Of a stretch of DNA of 64,000 nt, positions 1-8,111 are shown piece after piece. Within the stretch, counting starts at the first letter, position 1. Every line of letters starts with the position of its first letter. Made by a program: the position numbers and the translations under genes. The stretch is from assembly GCA_947588955.1 (NCBI GenBank), contig CANPYX010000005.1:1-64000 (forward strand), written 5' to 3'. The stretch comes from an uncultured Oscillospiraceae bacterium (GTDB lineage: Bacteria; Bacillota; Clostridia; Oscillospirales; Oscillospiraceae). The notes under the pieces were generated by a model. The model worked only from the letters and a program-made list of their open reading frames with translations. It made no database searches and had not been told where the DNA came from.

Positions 1-9
1 CCAAAAAAA

Positions 10-54
10 GAAGAGAGTTACCAGGGGGTTCCTTGGTAACTCTCTTCCCTTTTT
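10..54. terminator. Bidirectional rho-independent terminator
   Basis: Arms at 10-25 and 31-47 pair over 16 bp with a single bulged base. A T-run follows at 50-54 on the plus strand and an A-run precedes it at 3-9, so it could stop transcripts from either side. The gene it serves lies outside the window. Confidence 0.75.
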
Positions 55-99
55 ATGGGGCTTTTTTCACAGCCCCGAAAAATTTTATTGTTAATTGGG

Positions 100-153
100 T
101 TGACAAACTGTGACTATTGTGATAGTCTATAACCATACTATTGCAATAGTCAC
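100..153 (+). promoter_or_regulatory. Promoter and BlaI-type operators of the first blaI-M56 pair
   Basis: TTGACA at 100-105 is followed 17 bp later by TAGTCT at 123-128. A perfect dyad GACTAT-TGTG-ATAGTC covers 112-127, overlapping the -10, and a second 14-bp perfect palindrome ACTATTGCAATAGT lies at 137-150. GTGACTATTG (110-119) and CAATAGTCAC (144-153) also form a 10-bp inverted repeat spanning both. Paired dyads over the promoter are what BlaI/MecI repressors bind, so autoregulation is likely. Confidence 0.75.
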
Positions 154-177
154 GTTCGCGAAAGGGAGGAGACACGT

Positions 178-531
178 ATGGATAGGCTGTTTGAATCGGA
201 GCTCAGGGTTATGGAGCCGCTGTGGGACGAGGGCGAGCTCTCCGCCGGGACGCTGGCGAAAAAGCTCGCCGCCTCCTGCGGGTGGAACCGCAACACCACC
301 TACACGGTGATAAAAAAACTGGTGGACAAGGGCGCTATTGAGCGCCGTGAACCCGGCTTCATGTGCCGCGCGCTTATAAGCCGCGGAGAGGTCCAACGCA
401 GGGAGACTGAGGGGCTTATAACCCGATTTTTCGGCGGCTCGAAGGCGCAATTTTTGTCGGCGTTCCTCTCCGAGGAGCTCACCGGCGAGGAGGCGGAGGA
501 GCTGCGGGCGCTGGTTGAAAAGCTCAGGTGA
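178..531 (+). CDS. BlaI/MecI-family transcriptional repressor
   Basis: This 117-residue protein has the winged-helix layout of BlaI/MecI: an N-terminal helix-turn-helix with the family signature around residues 36-48 (WNRNTTYTVIKKL) and a C-terminal dimerisation part ending in an acidic helix. The ATG follows a GGGAGGAG ribosome site. Family knowledge: such repressors hold off a promoter as dimers and are inactivated when a partner M56 membrane peptidase senses a signal. The M56 gene follows with a GTGA overlap, and two dyads lie at the promoter, so the pair probably controls itself. The inducing signal and further targets cannot be read from the sequence; no beta-lactamase gene is nearby. 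Confidence 0.9.
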   Translation: MDRLFESELRVMEPLWDEGELSAGTLAKKLAASCGWNRNTTYTVIKKLVDKGAIERREPGFMCRALISRGEVQRRETEGLITRFFGGSKAQFLSAFLSEELTGEEAEELRALVEKLR

Positions 532-3035
532 CGTATATGGGACAGCTTGCGGAAAACACTGTCCTGGGCGGTATACTTATACTCCTGACGGCTCTGGCGC
601 GGCGTTTTCTCAGGGGAAAAATAAGCCCCAACGCGGTGCTGGTACTGTGGGCGGTCTGCGCTCTGCGGCTGCTGACTCCCGTGGCGCTGACAAGCCCCGT
701 GTCGCTCTGGGGCATGGGGACGGAAGGGCGCTACGCTCCTGTGACCGCCACCGCCGAGCCGGAGGCTTCCCCGGCGGAGGCCCCGGCGCCAAATGATGGA
801 CAGCAGATCACAATAAACGAACAAACCGTTTCCGCGCCCCCAAAAACGGACAGAGGCGGCGGAATAAGGGCGACGGTACGGACGGTGTACGCCGCCGTAT
901 CGCTGGCCCTTACGGGCTGTATGGCGGGCTCGTTCCTGACCACCCGCAGACGTGTCCTGGACCTTCCGCGGGTGTGGGCGGGATATACCTCAGAGTGCCT
1001 TCCCAGGGGCAGCGTACTGCGCGTCGGGAGCCTGCCAGGAGCGCCCTTTACCTTCGGGGTGGTGCGTCCCAACGTGGTGGTGCCCCCGGAGCTCAAGGGC
1101 GGGGTGCTGAGCTATGTTATCAGGCATGAGGCGGTCCATGTCCGCCGGGGAGATAACCTGTGGCACTATCTGGCGGCACTGTGCGTGGCACTTCACTGGT
1201 TCAACCCGGCGGTATGGCTTATGGCGGCGCTTATCCGCCGGGACGTGGAGCTCTCCTGCGACAGGGCGGTGCTTGCCGGAGCGGGGGAGGACGTGCGGGA
1301 GGAGTATGCCCGGACGATAATCGACCTCTCCGCCGCGTCCGGGGGAGCCGCCTTCACGTCGGGGCTCGCCGGAAAAAAGACTGAGGAAAGGATAATAAGC
1401 ATAATGAAATACAAAAAAACAACATTTGCCGGCGTGATGATCGCGGCGCTGCTGGTGTGCGCCGTGACCGTGGCGGCGCTGACTCCCGCCCCCGGAGGAC
1501 CGGAGGCAACGGAGTTTACCTCCTCGCAGAATACGGAGGGCGGCGCGCTTCACTATCACGTCACCCGCGCCTGGACAGCAGCGGAGGAGGGCGGCATACC
1601 GGAGGGAAAATTCAAGCCCTACTGCAATGCGGACCTGAGCCTGATCTCCGCTGACAAAAGCGATGACCTCGCCTTTTGGACGTCGGGCGGGACGCCGTTG
1701 TTCATAGGTGAGGACGGGGCGTTTGACCGGGATATGTATATGGTCTTCACCCAGGTGGAGATAACAAACGACGGCGCCTCCACCCAAGTCCTGGGGGAGA
1801 GCCTTGACGAGACGGACACATACCCGCTGGGGTACCTGACGGACCCGTACCTCTTCGGCGGGCAGTACCTTCTGGAGCTGTCGGACGCCGGCAGAAGCGC
1901 GGTATACGCGCCGGAGTTTTTCTCCTTCTACGGTGAGGGCTATGATCCGCGTGGGACCGAGGAATGGGGGGAGTATTATAACTCCGCCAACGCCTGCCTT
2001 GCCTTCCGCCTGGAGCCCGGCGAGACCCGCATCGTGACATTGGGCTTTATCATCACCCCCGACGCCTCCGGTGCCCTCCCCGACCCCGCGTCCCTCTACG
2101 CCCGCCCCGTCACCGGCCTCGCCTCCGGCACCCCATACGCCGGTCCGAGCGCGTATCTGAACCTGAAAGCCGTGAAATCCTCCACCGCGGGGGAAAAGGA
2201 ATCGCCCGCGGAGGGCCGGCAGGAGGACGGATTTGACCCCGCCCGGAGCGGCGGTTGGGGTGAGGATGAGCCGTATATCTACACCGTCCGCTTCCCCGAA
2301 CCCGTTACGGTTACCGATTCCGAGACGGGTGAGTGGCTGGAGCTCAGCGCCCTGAGCGTGAAAAGCGACGGGGTCATCTGGCGCGGGCGGATTTCCGACG
2401 AAGACCGCGAAACAGACCTTAAAAACCTTGCCGTGAGCCGGGTCTGGAGCGATGCCGCTATTTACCTTGCCGGAGGAGGCGAGGTTACCGGGCTGTACGG
2501 CACGGACCTTGACATACTGCCGGATGGCTCCATTACCTGGACGGGAGGCTGGGACAGCCCTATAAGGCTCAAGTCGGCGCACAGTGGGGCTAAAGACACG
2601 GTGAACATGGGCGAGGTGGAGAGCGTCACAGTGCGGGGCGTCACATACCCGGTGAAAGCGGGTCCGCTGACATACGGCGCTAAGCTCTACTACGAGTCCG
2701 ACGAAAATGACCTTTGGAACACAAAAATGGTGGCGGAGCTTTCCGACGGCACGAAAATCGGATTCATTGTAAGCTACACCGACCTGACAGTTACCCTGAA
2801 GGCTCTTCCGGACGGTGGCGCTTTGGAGGAATTTGGCTTTGACCCCGACAGCTGGCGCACAGGCCGTACAGCAATGCCCGCCGGGACCCTATACTACGCC
2901 GGCGCCTACGTGGAGGACGCGTATACCCTTCGCCTTTCCCACGACAGCCCGGAGGGTTACGCCGCGTTTTACTATGACCTTGCCACAGGCGAGCTGACCG
3001 TGGACGAAATATGCCTTGACCACGTGACGTGGTAA
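528..3035 (+). CDS. M56-family (BlaR1/MecR1-type) membrane metallopeptidase with large ectodomain
   Basis: This 835-residue protein starts with hydrophobic segments (about residues 8-30, 38-60 and 117-135) and carries the zinc-peptidase motif HEAVH at residues 200-204, followed by a hydrophobic stretch with the LHWFNPAVW signature. A further membrane segment lies near residues 300-320. The remaining 500 residues are predicted outside the cell, and I see no penicillin-binding SxxK/KTG set, so it is not a plain beta-lactam sensor. Family knowledge: M56 sensors cleave their BlaI partner after an external signal. The GTG start overlaps the blaI stop (GTGA); an ATG at 537 is an alternative. The ectodomain is not one I recognise. 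Confidence 0.85.
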   Translation: MTYMGQLAENTVLGGILILLTALARRFLRGKISPNAVLVLWAVCALRLLTPVALTSPVSLWGMGTEGRYAPVTATAEPEASPAEAPAPNDGQQITINEQTVSAPPKTDRGGGIRATVRTVYAAVSLALTGCMAGSFLTTRRRVLDLPRVWAGYTSECLPRGSVLRVGSLPGAPFTFGVVRPNVVVPPELKGGVLSYVIRHEAVHVRRGDNLWHYLAALCVALHWFNPAVWLMAALIRRDVELSCDRAVLAGAGEDVREEYARTIIDLSAASGGAAFTSGLAGKKTEERIISIMKYKKTTFAGVMIAALLVCAVTVAALTPAPGGPEATEFTSSQNTEGGALHYHVTRAWTAAEEGGIPEGKFKPYCNADLSLISADKSDDLAFWTSGGTPLFIGEDGAFDRDMYMVFTQVEITNDGASTQVLGESLDETDTYPLGYLTDPYLFGGQYLLELSDAGRSAVYAPEFFSFYGEGYDPRGTEEWGEYYNSANACLAFRLEPGETRIVTLGFIITPDASGALPDPASLYARPVTGLASGTPYAGPSAYLNLKAVKSSTAGEKESPAEGRQEDGFDPARSGGWGEDEPYIYTVRFPEPVTVTDSETGEWLELSALSVKSDGVIWRGRISDEDRETDLKNLAVSRVWSDAAIYLAGGGEVTGLYGTDLDILPDGSITWTGGWDSPIRLKSAHSGAKDTVNMGEVESVTVRGVTYPVKAGPLTYGAKLYYESDENDLWNTKMVAELSDGTKIGFIVSYTDLTVTLKALPDGGALEEFGFDPDSWRTGRTAMPAGTLYYAGAYVEDAYTLRLSHDSPEGYAAFYYDLATGELTVDEICLDHVTW

Positions 3036-3036
3036 A

Positions 3037-3130
3037 AAATTCAAAAAAGGGCTTTCCCGCTGCCACGGTTTGCACACTCACCGCGACATAAGGTAATTTT
3101 TCCGACGCACATGCCACCGGAAAAATGTTT
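3037..3130 (+). repeat. Intergenic hairpin repeat, copy A (truncated)
   Basis: This copy keeps a degenerate P3 stem (3061-3069 with 3081-3089) and the H4 hairpin (3096-3126, arms ATTTTTCCG and CGGAAAAAT). The H2 hairpin is missing: a half H1 (AAAAAAGGGC) is joined directly to the P3 region, as if the middle had been deleted. It lies directly 3' of the first M56 gene in the same orientation. Confidence 0.7.
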
Positions 3131-3140
3131 AATTTTGGTT

Positions 3141-3187
3141 TTTAAAAAATGTGAAGTCCCGTGAATTTACCAAAATTCACGGGACTT
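3141..3187 (-). terminator. Terminator of asnA
   Basis: Read on the minus strand, a perfect 15-bp stem (3173-3187 with 3154-3168) and a 4-base loop are followed by a run of T (A-run at 3145-3150 on the plus strand). It lies 14 bp beyond the asnA stop. Confidence 0.85.
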
Positions 3188-3201
3188 TATATGTTTTAAA
3201 T

Positions 3202-4206
3202 TTACAGCAGCGTCACTCCCGAATATGCGCAGTCGTGGATGGTGCTGTCGTCCCAGATGCTTGCCTGGACCTCGCCCACGTGGGCCTTTTTCAGCAGGAG
3301 CATACAAAGGCGCGACTGACCTATTCCGCCGCCGATGGTCAGGGGCAGGCGGCCCTCCAGGAGCATTTTGTGGAAGGTGAGTGTGCGGCGGTTCTCACAG
3401 CCGCGCTCGGCAAGCTGCCGGTCCAGAGACTCAGGGTCCACGCGGATGCCCATGGAGCTCACCTCAAAGGCGCAGCCCAACAGGTCGTTCCAGAACATGA
3501 TGTCGCCGTTCAAATCCCAGTCGTCGTAATCCGGCGCCCTGCCGTCGTGGATCTGACCGGACTTGAGCTTTTTTCCTATCTGCATGATGAACGCCGTGCG
3601 GTGGTCCCTGAGGTACGCGTTCTCCCTCTCGCGGGGCGTGAGGTCCGGCCACATGTCCTCCAGCTCTTGGCTTGTGACAAAGTTCACCTCCGGGTCAATC
3701 TCCACGTCCAGGACGGGGAAGACCTGCTTGAGCGCCTCGTTTGTGTCGTGGATGGAAGCCACGATGTCTCGGACAGTGGACTTGAGATACTCCGTGTTGC
3801 GCTCCTCGCGGGTGATTATCTTCTCCCAGTCCCACTGGTCAACGTATATGGAGTGCAGGTTGTCCATAACCTCGTCCCGGCGTATGGCGTTCATGTCGGT
3901 GTATATCCCCTCGCCGGGCTTGAAGCCGTAGCGGTGGAGCGCCATGCGCTTCCACTTGGCCAGGGAGTGGACCACCTGCCCCTCCTTGTTTCCGTCGGGT
4001 ATGTCAAAGCTCACGGGGCGCTCCACGCCGTTGAGGTCGTCGTTGAGGCCCGTAGATGCCTCCACGAAAAGCGGCGCCGAGACCCGCAGAAGGTTCAGGC
4101 GCCGGCTGAGCGTCGCCTCAAAGGTGTGCTTTAAGAGGGCTATCGCCCTTTGCGTATCGTATATCCCCAGCAGGGGAGAGTAGCCGGAGGGTATGTAGGC
4201 GTCCAT
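3202..4206 (-). CDS. asnA: Aspartate--ammonia ligase (asparagine synthetase A)
   Basis: The 334-residue product matches AsnA along its length: N-terminal region around IPSGYSPLLGIYDTQRAI, the class-II-synthetase-like core with SFDIPDGNKEGQVVHSLAKW, the FKPGEGIYTDMNAIRRDE segment, and a C-terminal GGGIGQSRLCMLLL motif for ATP binding. The enzyme makes asparagine from aspartate, ammonia and ATP in the cytoplasm. The length is what is usual for the family (about 330). A GGAGTGA ribosome site lies upstream of the ATG, and the gene has its own promoter and terminator, so it is a single-gene unit between the two BlaI-M56 systems. Confidence 0.97.
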   Translation of the reverse strand: MDAYIPSGYSPLLGIYDTQRAIALLKHTFEATLSRRLNLLRVSAPLFVEASTGLNDDLNGVERPVSFDIPDGNKEGQVVHSLAKWKRMALHRYGFKPGEGIYTDMNAIRRDEVMDNLHSIYVDQWDWEKIITREERNTEYLKSTVRDIVASIHDTNEALKQVFPVLDVEIDPEVNFVTSQELEDMWPDLTPRERENAYLRDHRTAFIMQIGKKLKSGQIHDGRAPDYDDWDLNGDIMFWNDLLGCAFEVSSMGIRVDPESLDRQLAERGCENRRTLTFHKMLLEGRLPLTIGGGIGQSRLCMLLLKKAHVGEVQASIWDDSTIHDCAYSGVTLL

Positions 4207-4239
4207 AACGAATCACTCCTGAATTCAAATTCGGTAGTA

Positions 4240-4268
4240 ATTTTACCGCGGTAAAAAGGAAAAGTCAA
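4240..4268 (-). promoter_or_regulatory. Sigma-A-type promoter of asnA
   Basis: On the minus strand TTGACT (4268-4263) and TAAAAT (4245-4240) are separated by exactly 17 bp, about 34 bp upstream of the asnA ATG. Confidence 0.75.
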
Positions 4269-4362
4269 TACCGGCCGCCCGCAAAAAATGTCTTTTCCCG
4301 GAGCGAAAATTTTATCGGCTGAAAAATTTTTTTCTCCCAATTCCCTTTCGACAAACGGAAAT

Positions 4363-4815
4363 TTATAGCTTGTATTGCATAAAATGATCGTTTTTGGTAA
4401 ATCCAAAGCTGCTGTATAGTAAAATGCCCATATCAGAAGCAGTGATCTGAACCGTACCACATCCCCGCTTTCTTGCTTCGTCTACGACTCTTGAAAGTAA
4501 TTCTTTCGCGATTCCTTTTCTTCTGTATTCCCTGCTCGTAAACATACTGGATAGAAGCCCAATTTTTCCGCTTGAGCAGCCAAAATAAGGCGGCTTTTCT
4601 ACAATGGACATTCCGCTCGTCCCAATGATCGCCTCATTGTCTAATGCGATCCATGAAATGAATGTATCATCGGCCATATGACGATGATAATAATCCTCCA
4701 ACGCGGGCGTAAGATCGATTTCCTCTTTTGCACCTTCCTCCCGAAGCTGCTCGATCCGCATTTTAATAAAAAGGTCAAGCTCCTGTTCTGTCAATTTCCG
4801 GTAAGTAATATTCAT
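4363..4815 (-). CDS. GNAT-family N-acetyltransferase
   Basis: This 150-residue protein has the GNAT fold signatures: an acetyl-CoA pyrophosphate loop EYRRKGIAKELL near residues 96-107, a preceding beta strand with LLSSMFTS, and a late GFTKNDHFMQY strand. The start is set at the ATG at 4815, which has a GAGGTG site; a longer reading frame to 4857 lacks one. Substrate is unknown. The gene is clearly more AT-rich than its neighbours and uses different codons, which suggests recent transfer. A TACAAT -10 candidate lies at 4872-4867 and an imperfect dyad around 4880-4900, but no good -35 is seen. Confidence 0.88.
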   Translation of the reverse strand: MNITYRKLTEQELDLFIKMRIEQLREEGAKEEIDLTPALEDYYHRHMADDTFISWIALDNEAIIGTSGMSIVEKPPYFGCSSGKIGLLSSMFTSREYRRKGIAKELLSRVVDEARKRGCGTVQITASDMGILLYSSFGFTKNDHFMQYKL

Positions 4816-4956
4816 ATGATCACCTCGCAAATCACAATTAGTCAAAATGTCGCGCACTTATTATTTATTGTACCACATAAAAGTGTAGAAATCTACTTTA
4901 GCCGGGAACACAAGGTCGAATTGGGACAATTTTTTTAAAAAACCGGAAAATTACAG

Positions 4957-5007
4957 TTGACATTTGTTATCCAATCTGGTATATATAAGATAACAGCTGT
5001 TATCTTA
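4957..5007 (+). promoter_or_regulatory. Promoter and 22-bp palindromic operator of the second blaI-M56 pair
   Basis: TTGACA (4957-4962) and TATATA (4980-4985) are 17 bp apart. Immediately after the -10, a perfect 22-bp palindrome at 4986-5007 (core AGATAACAG-CTGTTATCT) covers the expected transcription start. Its sequence differs from the operators at 112-150, so the two repressors probably bind different sites. Confidence 0.85.
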
Positions 5008-5027
5008 CTTGAAAGCGAGGTCATAAT

Positions 5028-5405
5028 ATGGACAAGCTGTCACTGTCGGACGGCGAATGGAAGCTAATGAACCTTCTGTGGGAGGAGAGCCCCCTGACCA
5101 TCGGCGATATGGTGGAGGCTCTGCGGGACGACACCGGCTGGACGAAGGCGACTGTCAACATCATGCTTGGGCGGCTTTCCGACAAGGGAGCCGTCAGTAT
5201 CGACAGCTCCCAGCGGGCAAAGAGGTTCACCCCCCTGATCTCCAGGGAGGACGCGGTGCGGCAGGAGGCGAAAAACACGCTGAACAGGATCAAAACGCGC
5301 GGTTTCGGGCTTCTGGTCAGCACCATGGCGCGGGACTGCGATTTGACTGACGGCGAGATCGACGAGCTCTACCGCATCCTCAGAGAGGGGAGGCGGGGAA
5401 AATGA
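5028..5405 (+). CDS. BlaI/MecI-family transcriptional repressor (second copy)
   Basis: At 125 residues it has the BlaI winged helix (WTKATVNIMLGRLSDKGAV near residues 38-56) and an acidic C-terminal dimerisation helix. It is only distantly similar to the repressor at 178-531. An AAAGCGAGGT ribosome site precedes the ATG, and the stop overlaps the start of the M56 gene (ATGA), so translation is probably coupled. The perfect palindrome just upstream is its likely operator. The signal and targets outside this operon are unknown. Confidence 0.9.
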   Translation: MDKLSLSDGEWKLMNLLWEESPLTIGDMVEALRDDTGWTKATVNIMLGRLSDKGAVSIDSSQRAKRFTPLISREDAVRQEAKNTLNRIKTRGFGLLVSTMARDCDLTDGEIDELYRILREGRRGK

Positions 5406-7909
5406 GCGCGATCGTTTGGATCGCCTCCTCCTGCGTGATGATCCTGGCCGTTTTGACCGTTCGGGCGATCTTCGGGCGGAAGCTTCGCCCCGGTCTGCGC
5501 TGCGCGCTGTGGGCGCTGGTGCTGGCGCGGCTCCTCATACCCGGAAGCCTGTGGACCCTGCCCGTGAGCGTGGAGTCCGCCGCCTCCGAAACGGCGCTGG
5601 CGCGGGACCTGGCGGCGCTGGAGGGCGTGGCGGACCTGACCCGCTCCCCCGACGGCAGGGTCACAGGCACGCCGAGGACCACCGCGCCGGCGGGGAACAA
5701 CGCCCCCTCCCGACCCTCACAGGACGGCGGTACGCGCGCGGTCACCGTGGCTGAGAACGTCACCGAGAGGGAGTACACCCGCATGGAGCGGACCCTCGCC
5801 CTGCGCCGGACAGCGAAGGCCCTGTGGGCGGCGGGGTCAATTGCGGTGCTGGCGGTTTTCGCCGTCACGAACACCGGGCTTTACTTAAAGCTCCGCCGCC
5901 GACGCGAGCGGCTGGACGCGGAGGCGCCAGTGAGGGTCTACAAGGTCGAGGGGCTGGAGTCCTCCTGCTATTTTCTGGGCTCGGTCTACGTAAGCTCCGA
6001 GACGGCGGAGGACGGGTTGAAGCTCCGCCACGTGCTCGCCCACGAGCTGAGCCACCGCCGCCACGGGGACGGGCTCTGGGCGATTTTGCGGTGCGCCGCG
6101 CTGACGGTTCACTGGTTTGACCCACTGGCGTGGGCAGCCGCCTCCGCCTCCCGGCGGGACAGCGAGCTCTTCGCCGACGCCGGTGCGCTGAAGGCATTGG
6201 GCGACGGCGAGCGGGAGTCCTACGGCGAGACGCTCATCAGTCTCTCTGCCCGCTCACCCCGCGCCGTGCCGCCACTGAGCGCCGCAACAACAATGTCCGG
6301 CGGCAAAAAGGCCCTGCGCGCGCGGGTGGAGCTCATCGCCCGCCGCCCCCGCACCACACTGGCTGTCCTGCTGGCTGTGGCGCTCATAGCGGTCATCGCC
6401 GTGGGCTGTGCCTTCGCCGGCTCCTCCCAAAGCGGTAAGACCGAAGGCAATACCCCGGAGGAAACCGGCGACAGCGCCGTGACCCCTGACGCCCCTGACG
6501 CCCCGGACGCCCCGGACACCCCGGACTCCCCGGACGCCCCCAATTCCCCCGCGGACCCCGACCACTATTACTACACCGGCGACGGCTGGACAATTGAGGT
6601 CCCCAATGCCCTGGACGGAGAGCCGTTTAAAATCACCGTCACCACCGGCGACGGCGGGAACTACTGGTACTCCTTATCCACCGGCGACGGCTCGTCCCTG
6701 ACTGTCTACCGTGACGGCTACTCCACCGCCAAAGAGCGGTACGATTTCATGACACAAGACGGCGCTTCCGGCGACGAGCAGTCCCTCGCCGTCTCCTATA
6801 CAGGCGAGGACGGGTCAGCGCGGGAGGAGCGGTACGTTGACTGTCCAGACGGCGGGCACTGGGAGATAACCGTCGCAAGCCCCGGTCACATGGACGAGCT
6901 TCGCCGTATGGCGGCATCCTTCCGCGCCACGCCAGGTACCGAGCCGGTGATAGAGAGCGACGTTGCGCTGAGAGGTCTTTTCGCCGCCGCTGAGCTGGAA
7001 AACATGACGATCACGCTGGTGGAGAACGGCGTGGCTATGCCCACGGTCAGCGCCGCCGGGTCCCCGCGCGGGGCGGAGTACCTGGAGATCCTCCGCTCCC
7101 TGCGCTGGGCGGACGACCTGGACGCATATGACGGCGAGGAGCCCGACTGGTGCGCGGTTTTGGAGACGCCCGACTTCCGGATCGCCTTCAACGATGTGGG
7201 CTGGGCCGGCGTGACCGCCGCCGGCGGCGCTTTTCAGGCGTGGATCGTGGATTACGAAAATCTCAGCCACGAAACCGGCGCCTTCGGCTGGGACCTGCTT
7301 GCCGGGTGGTACAATGAGGCGGCGGCAGCCGAAAGCCTCACCGGCGACCCAATCGGCGACGCGGAGCTGGAGGTCTGGCGTGACAGCCTCGCCGCGGAGT
7401 ACGAGACCTGCGACGGTGAGACCGGAGAGCTTACCGTCTCGCCGGTAAACGGCTTTTTCCTCTCCGACTGGTCCGACCCCACACAGCTGGACCTTGGGCA
7501 GTTTATCGCCTATTTCCCCATCTCCACGGAAATTGGCGCGGGCTTTGACAGCGCCGAGCGAGCGGCGGTCCACGCCGCGTACCATGAGAAATACGGCGAG
7601 GAGTACAAGGACTTCCCTATCCACGCGATTCGTGTGTCTGACGTGGACGCGGTACTCACGGTGTACGCGGGCATCACCACGGACGACCTGAAAACCGACT
7701 GGCAAAACGTCCCCAACGCCATCTACCTTTCGGAGTACGACAGCCTCTACACCTTCACCAGCGACTACGGTCCCGGCGAATTTATCCCCGTCTCCGGCTC
7801 CCGCGACGGCGACACGCTGACGCTCATCTCTCGGGACCACGTCCTCACCGTCCGCGATTCCGGCGGCTCCTGGCAGCTTTTGTCCCACACCCCGCTCCCA
7901 GGCGCCTGA
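5402..7909 (+). CDS. M56-family membrane metallopeptidase with large ectodomain (second copy)
   Basis: This 835-residue protein has N-terminal membrane segments (about residues 2-20, 30-50, 138-157), the zinc motif HELSH at residues 214-218 with the following LTVHWFDPLAW signature, and another membrane segment near 320-340 that ends in a GCAFAG sequence. Then comes an Asp/Pro-rich linker (repeats of DAPDAPD, residues 359-385) and about 450 extracellular residues that I do not recognise and that differ from those of the M56 protein at 528-3035. It probably senses an external signal and cleaves the BlaI partner, as known for BlaR1. No PBP motifs are seen. Confidence 0.85.
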   Translation: MSAIVWIASSCVMILAVLTVRAIFGRKLRPGLRCALWALVLARLLIPGSLWTLPVSVESAASETALARDLAALEGVADLTRSPDGRVTGTPRTTAPAGNNAPSRPSQDGGTRAVTVAENVTEREYTRMERTLALRRTAKALWAAGSIAVLAVFAVTNTGLYLKLRRRRERLDAEAPVRVYKVEGLESSCYFLGSVYVSSETAEDGLKLRHVLAHELSHRRHGDGLWAILRCAALTVHWFDPLAWAAASASRRDSELFADAGALKALGDGERESYGETLISLSARSPRAVPPLSAATTMSGGKKALRARVELIARRPRTTLAVLLAVALIAVIAVGCAFAGSSQSGKTEGNTPEETGDSAVTPDAPDAPDAPDTPDSPDAPNSPADPDHYYYTGDGWTIEVPNALDGEPFKITVTTGDGGNYWYSLSTGDGSSLTVYRDGYSTAKERYDFMTQDGASGDEQSLAVSYTGEDGSAREERYVDCPDGGHWEITVASPGHMDELRRMAASFRATPGTEPVIESDVALRGLFAAAELENMTITLVENGVAMPTVSAAGSPRGAEYLEILRSLRWADDLDAYDGEEPDWCAVLETPDFRIAFNDVGWAGVTAAGGAFQAWIVDYENLSHETGAFGWDLLAGWYNEAAAAESLTGDPIGDAELEVWRDSLAAEYETCDGETGELTVSPVNGFFLSDWSDPTQLDLGQFIAYFPISTEIGAGFDSAERAAVHAAYHEKYGEEYKDFPIHAIRVSDVDAVLTVYAGITTDDLKTDWQNVPNAIYLSEYDSLYTFTSDYGPGEFIPVSGSRDGDTLTLISRDHVLTVRDSGGSWQLLSHTPLPGA

Positions 7910-7936
7910 TATGTACCCCCCCGACCAAACGACGGC

Positions 7937-7991
7937 AAAAAATACCCCTTCGGCGCCGGTGACACCGGTTTTGAACGCCGAAGGGGTATTT
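7937..7991. terminator. Terminator between convergent genes
   Basis: A perfect 16-bp stem (7940-7955 with 7976-7991) encloses a small inner hairpin. It follows the second M56 gene; the A-run at 7937-7942 gives a T-run on the minus strand, so it could also stop transcripts from the lipoprotein gene. Confidence 0.8.
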
Positions 7992-8057
7992 CTTACTTAA
8001 TTTCAGGAGAAAAACATTGCAAAACTTGCGGAATCGTTTGGAATACTAAAATAATGC

Positions 8058-8086
8058 TTGACTTTTAGTTAACTTCGTAGTATAAT
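8058..8086 (+). promoter_or_regulatory. Strong orphan promoter facing the 3' end of a minus-strand gene
   Basis: TTGACT (8058-8063), 17 bp, TATAAT (8081-8086). A dyad CTTCGT (8073-8078) ... ACGAAG (8096-8101) surrounds the -10. No plus-strand gene follows; the transcript would run antisense into the gene ending at 8112. A near copy is at 39442-39470. Confidence 0.6.
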
Positions 8087-8111
8087 GCACCTATAACGAA
8101 GCCTTGGAGGG

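Noticed and set aside
990..2582. Minus-strand open frame of 530 codons inside the first M56 gene
   Set aside because: A shadow of GC-rich coding sequence; the opposite frame has clear M56 motifs.
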